DNA of 64,000 nucleotides from Nonomuraea guangzhouensis (GTDB taxonomy: Bacteria; Actinomycetota; Actinomycetes; Streptosporangiales; Streptosporangiaceae). Shown here one piece after another: positions 52,882 through 61,367 of this stretch (positions are counted from its first letter, which is position 1; every line of letters starts with the position of its first letter). Location: the NCBI RefSeq assembly GCF_019396345.1, contig NZ_JAHKRM010000011.1:276804-340803 (forward strand), given 5' to 3'. The translations under genes were made by a program, and so were the position numbers. Under the pieces are notes generated by a model. That model ran no database searches and was not told the DNA's origin. It worked only from the letters and a program-made list of their open reading frames with translations.

Positions 52882-53630
52882 CCGGCATCGGCATCACGGG
52901 CCTGAGCAAGACGTTCAGCAGAGGGCTGACCGCGATCGAGCACATCGACCTGGAGACGCCGAAAGGCTCCTTCCTGTCGCTGCTCGGCCCCTCGGGCTGC
53001 GGCAAGTCGACCGTGCTGCGCATCCTGGCCGGGCTCGAACAGCCCACCACCGGCGAGATCCGGGTGAACGGCGAAACCCCGGAGGAACTCCGCAGGAGCC
53101 ACCACCTCGGCATCGCCTTCCAGGACTCGGCGCTGCTGGCCTGGCGGAGCGTCGCGGCCAACATCCGGCTGCCGCTGGAGGTCGCCGGGATCAAGCCGGA
53201 GCCCGGCGTGATCGACGACCTGATCAAGCTGGTCGGCCTGCAGGGCTTCGAGAAGGCGCGGCCCGCCGAGCTGTCGGGCGGCATGCGGCAGCGCGTGTCG
53301 ATCGCCCGCGCGCTGGTGGTCAAGCCCAGTGTGCTGCTGCTCGACGAGCCGTTCGGCGCCCTGGACGACATGACCCGCCAGCGGCTCAACCTGGAACTGC
53401 TGCGCATCTGGACCGAGAAGCCCGCCACCACGCTGATGGTCACCCACGGCATCGGCGAGGCGATCTTCCTGTCGGACGTGGTGGCCGTCATGAGCCCGCG
53501 CCCGGGCCGGATCGTGGAGCTGGTGGAGATCGACCTGCCCCGCCCCCGCGTGCCCGAGATGATGCGGACACCGGAGTTCCACGCCATCCACGACCACCTC
53601 AGCGACCTGCTCTTCGGGCAGGGCTCGTGA
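52878..53630 (+). CDS. ABC importer ATP-binding protein (nitrate/taurine/thiamine-precursor class)
   Basis: A 250-residue ATPase with Walker A GPSGCGKST near residue 38, signature LSGGMRQRVSIARAL and Walker B VLLLDEPFGALD. It belongs to the SsuB/TauB/ThiZ class. It overlaps the binding protein gene by four bases and is 13 bp before the first permease. Confidence 0.95.
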   Translation: MTGIGITGLSKTFSRGLTAIEHIDLETPKGSFLSLLGPSGCGKSTVLRILAGLEQPTTGEIRVNGETPEELRRSHHLGIAFQDSALLAWRSVAANIRLPLEVAGIKPEPGVIDDLIKLVGLQGFEKARPAELSGGMRQRVSIARALVVKPSVLLLDEPFGALDDMTRQRLNLELLRIWTEKPATTLMVTHGIGEAIFLSDVVAVMSPRPGRIVELVEIDLPRPRVPEMMRTPEFHAIHDHLSDLLFGQGS

Positions 53631-53643
53631 AGGGGCACGGCTC

Positions 53644-54402
53644 GTGAAGCGGATCCACGGCCTGCTCGGCGTCGCCGTCCTGATCGCCCTGTGGTGGCTG
53701 CTCGCCGTGACGGTCTTCGCGGACGGCGGCGCGGTGCCGACACCGTGGGCGGTCCTGGCCGGTATGGGCCACGACGGCTGGGCCTTCTACGGCCCCAACA
53801 CGACGGCCACCGTCGGCGCCGCGCTCCAGGGCTTCCTCTGGGGCAACGGCCTGGCCATCGGGGTCGCGCTGCTCGTCCTGCTCGTCCCGCGCCTGGAGGC
53901 CGTGGCGACGCAGCTCGCCGTGATCAGCTACTGCATCCCGCTGCTGGCCATCGGCCCGATCATCCTGGTCGTCTTCGGCGGTGAGGCCGCCGTGGTGTTC
54001 CTGGCCGCTGTCTCCGTCTTCTTCACCACGCTCATCGGCGCCCTGCTCGGGCTCCGCTCCGCCGACCGGACCAGCCTCGACCTCATCGCGGTGTACGGCG
54101 GCGGCCGGCTGGCCAAGCTCCGGCACGTCCAGATCATCGCGGCGCTGCCGAGCACGTTCGCCGGGCTGAAGATCTCGGCCCCCTCCGCGCTGCTCGGCGC
54201 CATCATCGGTGAATACCTCGGCAGCAACGACCAGGGACTCGGCGTCTCCTTGATGATCTCCCAGCAGCAGTTCCAGGTCCCGCGCACGTGGGGGCTGGCG
54301 CTCGTGGCCGGCCTGGTCGCGGGCCTCGGCTACGCGGTCGTCGCGCTGGTCGCGCGCGTGGTCACACCCTGGTCGTACGGCAGAGCGAGGTCCTCCCGAT
54401 GA
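53644..54402 (+). CDS. ABC importer permease 1 (SsuC/ThiX class)
   Basis: A 252-residue permease with about six hydrophobic segments. The cytoplasmic coupling loop VYGGGRLAKLRHVQIIAALPSTFAGLKISAPSALLGAIIGEYLG (EAA-type) is typical of binding-protein-dependent importers. Start is GTG 53644. It overlaps the second permease by four bases. Confidence 0.92.
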   Translation: MKRIHGLLGVAVLIALWWLLAVTVFADGGAVPTPWAVLAGMGHDGWAFYGPNTTATVGAALQGFLWGNGLAIGVALLVLLVPRLEAVATQLAVISYCIPLLAIGPIILVVFGGEAAVVFLAAVSVFFTTLIGALLGLRSADRTSLDLIAVYGGGRLAKLRHVQIIAALPSTFAGLKISAPSALLGAIIGEYLGSNDQGLGVSLMISQQQFQVPRTWGLALVAGLVAGLGYAVVALVARVVTPWSYGRARSSR

Positions 54403-55178
54403 TCGGCCGCATCGTGTTGCGAGTCGTCGGCCCGCTGCTGCCCTCCGTGGTCATCGTGGTGGCGATCTGGTGGCTGTCCCTGGAGGCGTTCGGCATCAGC
54501 CCGCTGGTGGGCAAGCGTCCCCCGCAGGTCTGGGAGTACCTGTTCGGCTCGTCCGCGGCGCATCGCGACGCGGTCTTCGCCGCCCTGGGCATCACGATCA
54601 GGGACGCGGCCATCGGCTTCGCCACCGGGATGGTCGCGGCGGTCGTCGTGGCGATGGCGTTCGTGCTGTTCAGGACTGTCGAGCAGACGTTCATGCCGGT
54701 CGCGATGCTGTTGCGCTCGGTGCCCCTCGTGGTGATGACGCCGCTGATCACGCTCGTCTTCGGCCGCGAACTCGTCGGCGTCGCCGTCATCGGCGGCATC
54801 GTGGTGTTCTTCCCCGCCCTGGTGAACATCGCCTTCGGGCTGCGCTCGGCCTCGCCGCAGGCCACCGACCTGGTGATGGCGTACGGGGGCGGGCGGCTGA
54901 CCGTGCTGCGCAAGGTGGCCGTGCCGACGGCGATGCCCTCGGTGTTCGCCTCGGCGCGGATCTCCGTGCCCGCCTCGATCATCGGGGCGCTCATCGCGGA
55001 GTGGCTGGCGACCGGGCAGGGGATCGGGGCCGGGATCCTGCGGGCGATCGGCGGGTTCCGGTACGACGAGGTGTGGGCGGACATCGTGGTGGTCACGGCG
55101 GTGTCGATCCTGGCGTACGCGGTCGTGGGCGTCGTCGAGTCACTGGTCCTGGCCCGTTTCTCGGACACCCGCGACTGA
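54399..55178 (+). CDS. ABC importer permease 2 (SsuC/ThiX class)
   Basis: A 259-residue permease similar in plan to the first, with the loop AYGGGRLTVLRKVAVPTAMPSVFASARISVPASIIGALIAEWL. Two different permeases in one importer are seen in RibXY/ThiXY-like systems. It ends the operon; the palindrome CCTGAGCGCTCAGG (55185-55198) lies between its stop and the convergent AraC-type gene. Confidence 0.92.
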   Translation: MIGRIVLRVVGPLLPSVVIVVAIWWLSLEAFGISPLVGKRPPQVWEYLFGSSAAHRDAVFAALGITIRDAAIGFATGMVAAVVVAMAFVLFRTVEQTFMPVAMLLRSVPLVVMTPLITLVFGRELVGVAVIGGIVVFFPALVNIAFGLRSASPQATDLVMAYGGGRLTVLRKVAVPTAMPSVFASARISVPASIIGALIAEWLATGQGIGAGILRAIGGFRYDEVWADIVVVTAVSILAYAVVGVVESLVLARFSDTRD

Positions 55179-55193
55179 CCGGGGCCTGAGCGC

Positions 55194-56144
55194 TCAGGAG
55201 GCGCTGGTCCGGAAGGAGGAGCGGTAGGAGCGCGGGGTGACGCCGACCACGCGTTTGAACCGCTCCCGGAAAGCGGTGGGCGAGCCGAACCCGGCCTGTG
55301 CGGCGATGCGCTCGACGCCGTCGTCGGTGGTCTCCAGCAGCAGTTGCGCCCGCCGTACCCGGGCGCGCAGCAGCCACTGCAGCGGGGTGGTGCCGGTCTG
55401 CTCCCGGAAGCGGCGGCTGAAGGTCCGCTCGCTCAGCCCGCTGCGCCCGGCCATCGCCGCCAGGGTCACCTCCTCGGCGAGGTTGTCCTCGACCCACGAC
55501 AGCACCGGCTCCAGCAGCGAACCCTGGGGCACCGGCGGCCGGGCGGTCACGATGAACTGCGCCTGCCCGCCCTCCCGCTCCAGCGGCATCACCGACAGCC
55601 GCGCCGAGTCCGCGGCGACCGCCGAGCCGAAGTCCCGCCGGACGATGTGCAGGCACAGGTCCAGGCCGGCCGCGGCCCCCGCGGAGGTAAGGATCTGGCC
55701 GTTGTCGACGTACAGCACGTCCGGCCGCACATCGACCAGCGGGAACAGCTCCGCCAGCCGGCCAGCCGCCACCCAGTGCGTGGTCGCGCTCAGCCCGTCC
55801 AGCAGCCCGGCCGCGGCGAGGGTGAACGCGCCCGCGCAGATGGACGCGATCCGGGTGCCGGCGGCCGCCGCCGCACGCAGGGCGTCGAGCACCTCCGGGC
55901 ACGGCGGGGCGGCCTGGTCCGAGCAGCCCGGTACGACGATCGTGTCCGCCTCCCGCAGCGCCTCCAGGCCGTACGGGGCGATGAGCGTGAAGGTCTCACT
56001 GACCACTTGCGGCGTCGCCGCACAGACCTGGACCCGGTACGGGCGGCGCCCGTCCGCCAGCCGGGCGCGCCCGAACACCTCGATCGGGGTCGCCATGTCG
56101 GCCGCCACCACCTGGTCCAGCGCCAGGACCGCCACAGTGTGCAT
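55194..56144 (-). CDS. GlxA-family regulator (DJ-1/PfpI plus AraC HTH)
   Basis: A 316-residue regulator. The N-terminal DJ-1/PfpI-like domain shows TVAVLALDQVV, ETFTLIAPYG, TIVVPGCSD and ASICAGAFTLAAAGLLDG, with the nucleophile-elbow Cys kept. The C-terminal AraC domain has SLAxxAGRSGLSERTFSRRFREQTG and AAQAGFGSPTAFRERFKRVVG. The start MHTVAVLAL at 56144 is chosen over an open longer frame. The target is unknown; the gene is divergent from a DUF6010 gene. Confidence 0.9.
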   Translation of the reverse strand: MHTVAVLALDQVVAADMATPIEVFGRARLADGRRPYRVQVCAATPQVVSETFTLIAPYGLEALREADTIVVPGCSDQAAPPCPEVLDALRAAAAAGTRIASICAGAFTLAAAGLLDGLSATTHWVAAGRLAELFPLVDVRPDVLYVDNGQILTSAGAAAGLDLCLHIVRRDFGSAVAADSARLSVMPLEREGGQAQFIVTARPPVPQGSLLEPVLSWVEDNLAEEVTLAAMAGRSGLSERTFSRRFREQTGTTPLQWLLRARVRRAQLLLETTDDGVERIAAQAGFGSPTAFRERFKRVVGVTPRSYRSSFRTSAS

Positions 56145-56269
56145 GGCAACCACGGTAGGGGTGGCGAGAACCCGTTGGAGATTGTCCATCCAGCCTCTGG
56201 GGGCCGACGAGCGGTCGGCCTAGCGTGGTGATCCAATCCCCGCTCGTCAACCGAAGGATCGCCACGCCC

Positions 56270-56875
56270 ATGTCCATCCTCATGCCGATCCTGATCGGCC
56301 TGATCGCCATCTGCGGCATGTCCCTGATCCGCGAGCCGCATCGACGCCGCGTCAACGCCCTGGCGATCGCCGGCGCGGGTGCCGCCTACCTCAGCGGCGG
56401 CGGATTCGGCCCCTGGGAGTTCGTCCTGCCGGTCGTCATGACCTGTGTCGCCTACAAGGGGCTCGACAACTGGACCTTCATCGGCATCGGCTGGTTGCTC
56501 CACACCGCCTGGGACATAGGCCACCACCTGCAGGGGAGCCCCCTCATCCCGTTCGCCGAGTCCTCCTCCTTCGGCTGTGCCATCTGCGACCCGGTGCTGG
56601 CGCTGTGGTGCTTCGCGGGCGGACCGTCGATCATCGACTGGACGCGTACCCGCTGGAAAGGGGTGCGGGCCCGGTCGCGGTCCGCTGTGCGGGGGGAGGC
56701 GCGACCGGGCCCGCCGGATGGGAGCGCCGTGGCGTTGCGGTGGGAACCGGCGCGGTGGCGCGCCTGGTGGAGGCCCGACGCTCCCTGGCTGGGTGGGGTT
56801 CTGTGGTCTAGTGCGCGGCGAAGTCCTGAGTCCAGTAGGGGCCCTTGGTGGACTGGCCGACGCCGATATGGGTGA
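56270..56875 (+). CDS. DUF6010-like membrane protein with an unusual C-terminal extension
   Basis: The first about 130 residues form a membrane protein with four hydrophobic segments (SILMPILIGLIAICGMSL, LPVVMTCVAYKGLDNW, FIGIGWLLHTAWDIGHHLQGSPLIPF, CAICDPVLALWCFAGGP), as in DUF6010 proteins often coupled with AraC-type regulators. The frame then stays open for about 70 low-complexity Arg/Trp-rich residues and overlaps the convergent CAP gene by 68 bp. This tail is probably not functional and may reflect loss of the natural stop codon. Confidence 0.7.
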   Translation: MSILMPILIGLIAICGMSLIREPHRRRVNALAIAGAGAAYLSGGGFGPWEFVLPVVMTCVAYKGLDNWTFIGIGWLLHTAWDIGHHLQGSPLIPFAESSSFGCAICDPVLALWCFAGGPSIIDWTRTRWKGVRARSRSAVRGEARPGPPDGSAVALRWEPARWRAWWRPDAPWLGGVLWSSARRSPESSRGPWWTGRRRYG

Positions 56876-57587
56876 AGGAGCAGTTCATGATGTTGGCGCG
56901 GTGCCCAGGGCTGTTGAGCCAGGCCTGTACGACCGAGGCGGCCGTCGGCTGACCCATCGCGATGTTCTCGCCCCAGGTGCTGATCGGCGCGAAGCCGGCC
57001 GCCGATATGCGATTGCCCGGGGTCCGGCCGTTCTTGGAGTCGTGGTCGAAGTAGCCTTGAGCGGCCATGTCGGCGGAGTGCCGCTCGGCCGCCGCGTGGA
57101 GCTTGGGGTCATGGGTGAGGGGGCGGCAGCCCTTCTTGGCGCGCGCCTGGTTGGTGAGCTTGACGACCTGCTCCTCGATGGTCGAGGCGGTGCTGGTCTT
57201 CGGCGATGTCCGCCCCGCGCAGGACAGTGCCACCGACGGCGACTGGATCGGCTTGCTCTGGTAGTCCATGGCCACGACGTAGTAGCGGCCGGGGGCGGCA
57301 CAGCGGACGCGGGCGGCGATCCGGCCGTTCAGCACGAGCTTGGATCCGCTCTTCACCGTACGGTCGGGACCGGCCACGGCTCGGACGATCCGAACCCTGA
57401 GCGTGGCCTTGGCATCACAGCCGACCCGGCCGGCCGTGCCGGTGACCATGCCCCTGGACAGGGACGGCTTGGCGGCCACGACCCGGCACGGAGTCTTCGT
57501 GCTCGCCGCCTGGGCGGTGGCGGGCGCGGGGAAGCTCAATGCCGCCAGACTTCCGAGGCAGACAAGTGCCTGGAGTTGCCCGCGCAT
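56808..57587 (-). CDS. Secreted CAP-domain (SCP/PR-1) protein
   Basis: A 259-residue exported protein: signal peptide (about 1-28), a beta-rich middle part with cysteines, then a CAP domain. Family marks are EEQVVKLTNQARAKKGCRPL, HSADMAAQGYFDHDS, GENIAMGQ and VVQAWLNSPGHRANIMNCSFTHIGVG. CAP proteins are often extracellular; enzymatic activity is uncertain. It overlaps the DUF6010-like reading frame end on the other strand. Confidence 0.92.
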   Translation of the reverse strand: MRGQLQALVCLGSLAALSFPAPATAQAASTKTPCRVVAAKPSLSRGMVTGTAGRVGCDAKATLRVRIVRAVAGPDRTVKSGSKLVLNGRIAARVRCAAPGRYYVVAMDYQSKPIQSPSVALSCAGRTSPKTSTASTIEEQVVKLTNQARAKKGCRPLTHDPKLHAAAERHSADMAAQGYFDHDSKNGRTPGNRISAAGFAPISTWGENIAMGQPTAASVVQAWLNSPGHRANIMNCSFTHIGVGQSTKGPYWTQDFAAH

Positions 57588-57761
57588 CCTGTCCCTCCGG
57601 TGCTGCTAGATCCTGCGTCGATCCCGCATTCTGGTAGGCCCGCAACGCTCATGTCACGAAAAACGCTGCTATATCTGGAGTACCAGGTGACCCAATCGTA
57701 ACGATCTCCCCATCCACCTCGGTAAACCTCCCACGCCACCTGGGCGTCACACGCCAAAAAT

Positions 57762-57792
57762 ATGGCCGTGCGGCGTGACGCCGCACGGCCAT
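57762..57792 (-). terminator. Terminator of the carboxypeptidase gene
   Basis: ATGGCCGTGCGGCGT, G, ACGCCGCACGGCCAT: a perfect 15-bp stem with a tiny loop. On the minus strand it is followed by an A/T stretch with five Ts, 46 bp after the carboxypeptidase stop codon. Confidence 0.85.
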
Positions 57793-57838
57793 GGACGGAC
57801 ATCGCCGGCTCAGCACTCGCCGGGCGCTGCCCGGTCGA

Positions 57839-59383
57839 TCAGCACTCGGCGGGCTTGAGCCAGGAGCACTCGAGGTCGGCCGTCGCGGTCTCACCCGTCG
57901 AACGGAGCTGCGACACCGCGTCCACCGGCGCGGTCCGCGAGAACTGGGCGAGCCGGATGGCGATCTTGTCCTCGATGTCCTTCGGCGAGCTCGACAGGAA
58001 CTGGTTGAGCATGATGGAGAACACCAGCGGCTCGCCCTCCGCGCTGTTCACGTAGCCCGACAGCGACGTGACGCTGGTCAGCGACCCGGTCTTGGCGTGC
58101 ACGTTGTTCGCCGCGGCGGTGTTACGCATCCGGCTGCGCAGCGTGCCGCCGGTGAAGCGGTCGGCGTTGCCCGCGATGGGCAGCGCGTCGTACCAGGTCT
58201 TGAACCACGGCTTGGCGCGTACGGCGCTCAGGAGCTGGGCGATCGAGGTCGGCGTGAAGCCGTCGCGGCGCGAGAGGCCGGAGCCGTCACGCATGTTGAG
58301 CACCTGCACGCCGTTGGCCTTGGCGAAGTCGGTGGTCACCTTGAGCCCGGCCGCCCAGGTGCCCTGGCCGGAGACCTTGCGGCCCATCGCCTTGGTCAGG
58401 ATCTCGGCGTGGATGTTGTTGCTCAGCTTGAGGAAGGGCACCAGCAGCTCGCTCAGCGGCATCGACTGGTGCTCGGCCAGCGTGGCGGCGCCGGACGGAG
58501 CCGCGCCGGTGACGGTCGGGCCCGCCACGCGGACGCCGTGCTTGGCCAGCGCCTTGCGGAACAGCGACGCCACATAGCGGGTGGGGTCGTCGACGGCCAC
58601 CCACTCCTGGTACGGGTCGGCCACGGTGCCGGTGATGACCACGGTGTTCGTGGAGTGCTGCCGTTCGATGAGCACGTCGGTCGTGGTGCCCACGGTGGCC
58701 TTGTTGACGATCTTCAGGTAGTCGGTCTCGGGCGTGGTCGACACCTTGACCTGGCCGCCGGCGGCCGCCACCGAGACGATCACCGAACCGGCGTCGTAGT
58801 CCCGGTCCGGGGAGGCGGTCAGCGCGGAGATCTGCGCCGCGTAGTAGGCCGTCTCGTCGTCCCAGGTCCAGTCGTTGCCGAGCCGTACGGAGTCGAACCA
58901 CGTGTCGTCGGCGACCAGCTTGCCCGCGACCAGCTTGATGCCCGCGGCGGCGACCTTGGCGGCCAGCGCGTCGTAGTCCTCGGCCAGCATCGTCGGATCG
59001 CCGGTGCCGCGCAGGACCAGGTCGCCGGTCAGAACGGAGCCGAGCTTGCGCCCGCCGCTCAGCACGGTGGTGGGGAAGCGGTAGTCGAGGCCGAGCGTGT
59101 CGACGGCGGCGGCGGAGGTGAACAGCTTGGTGTTGGACGCCGGGATCATCAGCTTGCCGGCGTCGGTGGCGTACAGCTCGTCGCCCTTGGCCGCGCTCTT
59201 GACGACCACGCCGGCCCGGCCGACGGTGAGCCGCGAGTCGGCGAGGATCTGGTTGATGTCCTGGGTCAGGTCCGCGACGCCCGCCGAGGGGTCGACCGCG
59301 ACGGCGGGTGAGGAGGGGCTGGACGCCCACGCGAGGGCCGCGACGAGCGCGCCCGCGACGAGGGATGCTGAGGTGCGCCGCAT
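57839..59383 (-). CDS. D-Ala-D-Ala carboxypeptidase/endopeptidase (PBP4 class)
   Basis: A 514-residue penicillin-binding protein of the DacB/PBP4 class, with an N-terminal signal peptide (MRRTSASLVAGALVAALAWA). It has SxxK as PASNTKLFT, SxN in LKLSNNIHAEIL and KTG in HAKTGSLTSVTSLSG. It trims or opens cell-wall cross-links outside the membrane. GGAGA 6 bp before ATG 59383 sets the start; the longer frame is not supported. A strong terminator follows. Confidence 0.93.
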   Translation of the reverse strand: MRRTSASLVAGALVAALAWASSPSSPAVAVDPSAGVADLTQDINQILADSRLTVGRAGVVVKSAAKGDELYATDAGKLMIPASNTKLFTSAAAVDTLGLDYRFPTTVLSGGRKLGSVLTGDLVLRGTGDPTMLAEDYDALAAKVAAAGIKLVAGKLVADDTWFDSVRLGNDWTWDDETAYYAAQISALTASPDRDYDAGSVIVSVAAAGGQVKVSTTPETDYLKIVNKATVGTTTDVLIERQHSTNTVVITGTVADPYQEWVAVDDPTRYVASLFRKALAKHGVRVAGPTVTGAAPSGAATLAEHQSMPLSELLVPFLKLSNNIHAEILTKAMGRKVSGQGTWAAGLKVTTDFAKANGVQVLNMRDGSGLSRRDGFTPTSIAQLLSAVRAKPWFKTWYDALPIAGNADRFTGGTLRSRMRNTAAANNVHAKTGSLTSVTSLSGYVNSAEGEPLVFSIMLNQFLSSSPKDIEDKIAIRLAQFSRTAPVDAVSQLRSTGETATADLECSWLKPAEC

Positions 59384-59540
59384 GGAGTCTCCAATGAGGG
59401 CTGGGGGTCTCACCTGGGAGCATGAGGCAGCGCACGCAGCCTGTAATACGCAAATATCCGTATATTTCGAGTCGGCTGTACGGCAGGCGCCGCCCACGGT
59501 CAGCCTGACAGGAGGCCCTCGCCCACGAAAGACGGCGCGC

Positions 59541-60089
59541 TTACGTGAGCTGGCCCGCGTTCACCAGGAAGCCGCAGTCGCCGAAGGAGATCTCGTCACC
59601 CGACTTGATCTTGGCGGGCCCCACCAGTCGCCAGCCGTTCAGCCGCGTGCCGTTGAGCGAGCCCAGATCGACCAGCATCCAGCCGCCGTCGTCCTCGCGC
59701 CGCAGCTCGGCGTGCACCCGTGAGACCGTCAGGTCGGACAACACCAGGTCGCAGGCCGACCCGCGGCCGACCACGTAACGGACGCGGTGGTCGTCGGGCA
59801 GGGCCAGCCGGGGCAGGCGCGGCTTGCGCCAGGCCGCCTGGAGGCGGGTGGTGAAGTCGGAGGCGCTGGACACCGCGTCGGTCAGCCGCTGGCGGAACGT
59901 CCGGCGGCGGGGCAGATCGGCGACCAGGTCGTCGAGCTCGTGCCGGTTGCGCGCCCGGAGCGCTTGATCCACCCGGCCGACGAAGGTGTCGTGGGAGATC
60001 CGCCCTTCGACGGCACGGTCGCGGAGCTCGTCGATCGCGCGATCGCGTTCCCCGTCGGACGCGCGGAACGGTGGATGCGTCGAGCTCAT
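59541..60089 (-). CDS. DUF1707 and FHA domain protein
   Basis: A 182-residue protein. The N-terminal DUF1707 part reads RASDGERDRAIDELRDRAVEGRIS, followed by HELDDLVADLP, and the C-terminal FHA domain has YVVGRGSACDLVLSDLTVSRVHAEL and LGSLNGTRLNG. FHA domains bind phosphothreonine, so the protein is likely a client of a Ser/Thr protein kinase. It is divergent from the PadR gene. Confidence 0.92.
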   Translation of the reverse strand: MSSTHPPFRASDGERDRAIDELRDRAVEGRISHDTFVGRVDQALRARNRHELDDLVADLPRRRTFRQRLTDAVSSASDFTTRLQAAWRKPRLPRLALPDDHRVRYVVGRGSACDLVLSDLTVSRVHAELRREDDGGWMLVDLGSLNGTRLNGWRLVGPAKIKSGDEISFGDCGFLVNAGQLT

Positions 60090-60151
60090 GCCCCGAGTAT
60101 CGGCCTGAACCGCGTCCCCTGTCCAGAATATGCGGATCTCTTGCGTCGACC

Positions 60152-60175
60152 ATACTCAGTATGCATACTCAGTAT
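60152..60175. promoter_or_regulatory. Tandem palindromic operator, probably for PadR
   Basis: ATACTCAGTAT occurs twice (60152-60162 and 60165-60175), 2 bp apart, and each unit is itself palindromic except for its centre base. ATAC...GTAT sites are classic PadR targets, and the second copy ends 2 bp before the PadR start codon. Confidence 0.8.
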
Positions 60176-60177
60176 CC

Positions 60178-60690
60178 ATGTCGATCAGACACGGACTGCT
60201 CGCGTTGCTGAGCAGGGGGCCGCGTTACGGCTACCAACTCCGGGTGGAATTCGAGGCGTCGACGGGGGCGACCTGGCCGCTCAACATCGGCCAGGTCTAC
60301 ACGACGCTCTCCCGGATGGAGCGTGACGGCCTCGTCGAGCCCGGCGGGGCCGACGAACAGGGGAGGGCCGTCTACACGGTCACCGAGGCCGGTCGGGCCG
60401 AGCTGGGGCGATGGTTCAGCACCCCCGTCGACCAGACCGACCGGCCTCGGGACGAACTGGTCATCAAGCTCGCCATGGCCGTCGCCGCCGGCGACGTCGA
60501 CGTCTCGGCGGTGATCCTGGCCCAGCGCACCGCCACCATGCGTGCGCTGCAGGAGCTGACCAGGGCGAAACGGGCGAACACCGAGGGGCTCGGGCAGCGG
60601 CTCGTCCTCGATTCATTGATCTTTCAGGCCGAGGCGGAACAGCGCTGGCTGGACCACTGCGAGGCCGTTCTCAAGGAGAAGAGCACATGA
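60178..60690 (+). CDS. PadR-family transcriptional regulator
   Basis: A 170-residue regulator with the PadR winged helix (HGLLALLSRGPRYGYQLRVEFE, GQVYTTLSRMERDGLVEP) and a C-terminal helical domain for dimer formation. It starts 2 bp after its tandem operator and overlaps the ABC ATPase gene by four bases. It probably represses the operon until a ligand, likely a drug or peptide, is bound. Confidence 0.94.
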   Translation: MSIRHGLLALLSRGPRYGYQLRVEFEASTGATWPLNIGQVYTTLSRMERDGLVEPGGADEQGRAVYTVTEAGRAELGRWFSTPVDQTDRPRDELVIKLAMAVAAGDVDVSAVILAQRTATMRALQELTRAKRANTEGLGQRLVLDSLIFQAEAEQRWLDHCEAVLKEKST

Positions 60691-61367
60691 CTGTGATGAG
60701 GTTGGATGAGGTGACGCGCGTGCACGGCCAAGTGCACGCGCTCAAGGGGGTGAGCCTCGAAGTCTCCGGCGGCGAGCTGGTCGCCGTCATGGGCCCGTCA
60801 GGCTCCGGCAAGTCGACCCTGCTCAACCTCGCGGGCGGCCTCGACCGGCCGACCTCGGGCAGCGTGACGATCGAGGGCACGGACCTGGCCACCGTGACGG
60901 ACCTGGCGGCGCTGCGGCGCGGCAGCGTCGGGTACGTCTTCCAGGACCTGAACCTGATCCCGTCGCTCACGGCCGCCGAGAACGTGATGTTACCGAGAGA
61001 GCTCGACGGCGTCCGCTCCCGGCAGGCCCGGGAAGAGGCGCTGGCCGTACTGGCCTCGGTGGGGGTGGACCACATCGCCGACCGCTTTCCCGAGGAGTTG
61101 TCCGGCGGGCAGCGGCAGCGCGTGGCGATCGCCAGGGCACTGGTCGGCGAGCGGCGCCTGGTGCTGGCCGACGAGCCGACGGGCGCGCTGGACACGGCGA
61201 GCGGCGACGAGATCCTGCGCCTGCTGCGCGAGCGCTGCGACGCGGGTGCGGCGGTGCTGCTGGTCACCCACGAGCCCCGCTACGCCGGGTGGGCCGACCG
61301 CGTGGTGTTTCTGCGCGACGGGGAGATCGCCGACTCGACGGCCGTGCCTCTGGAGAGCGCCCGATGA
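60687..61367 (+). CDS. ABC transporter ATP-binding protein (MacB/LolD class)
   Basis: A 226-residue ATPase with Walker A GPSGSGKSTL, GYVFQDLNLIPSLTAAENVMLP, signature LSGGQRQRVAIARAL and Walker B LVLADEPTGALD, as in the MacB/LolD/FtsE-like group that works with FtsX-type permeases. It is coupled by overlap to PadR upstream and the permease downstream. Confidence 0.95.
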   Translation: MTVMRLDEVTRVHGQVHALKGVSLEVSGGELVAVMGPSGSGKSTLLNLAGGLDRPTSGSVTIEGTDLATVTDLAALRRGSVGYVFQDLNLIPSLTAAENVMLPRELDGVRSRQAREEALAVLASVGVDHIADRFPEELSGGQRQRVAIARALVGERRLVLADEPTGALDTASGDEILRLLRERCDAGAAVLLVTHEPRYAGWADRVVFLRDGEIADSTAVPLESAR

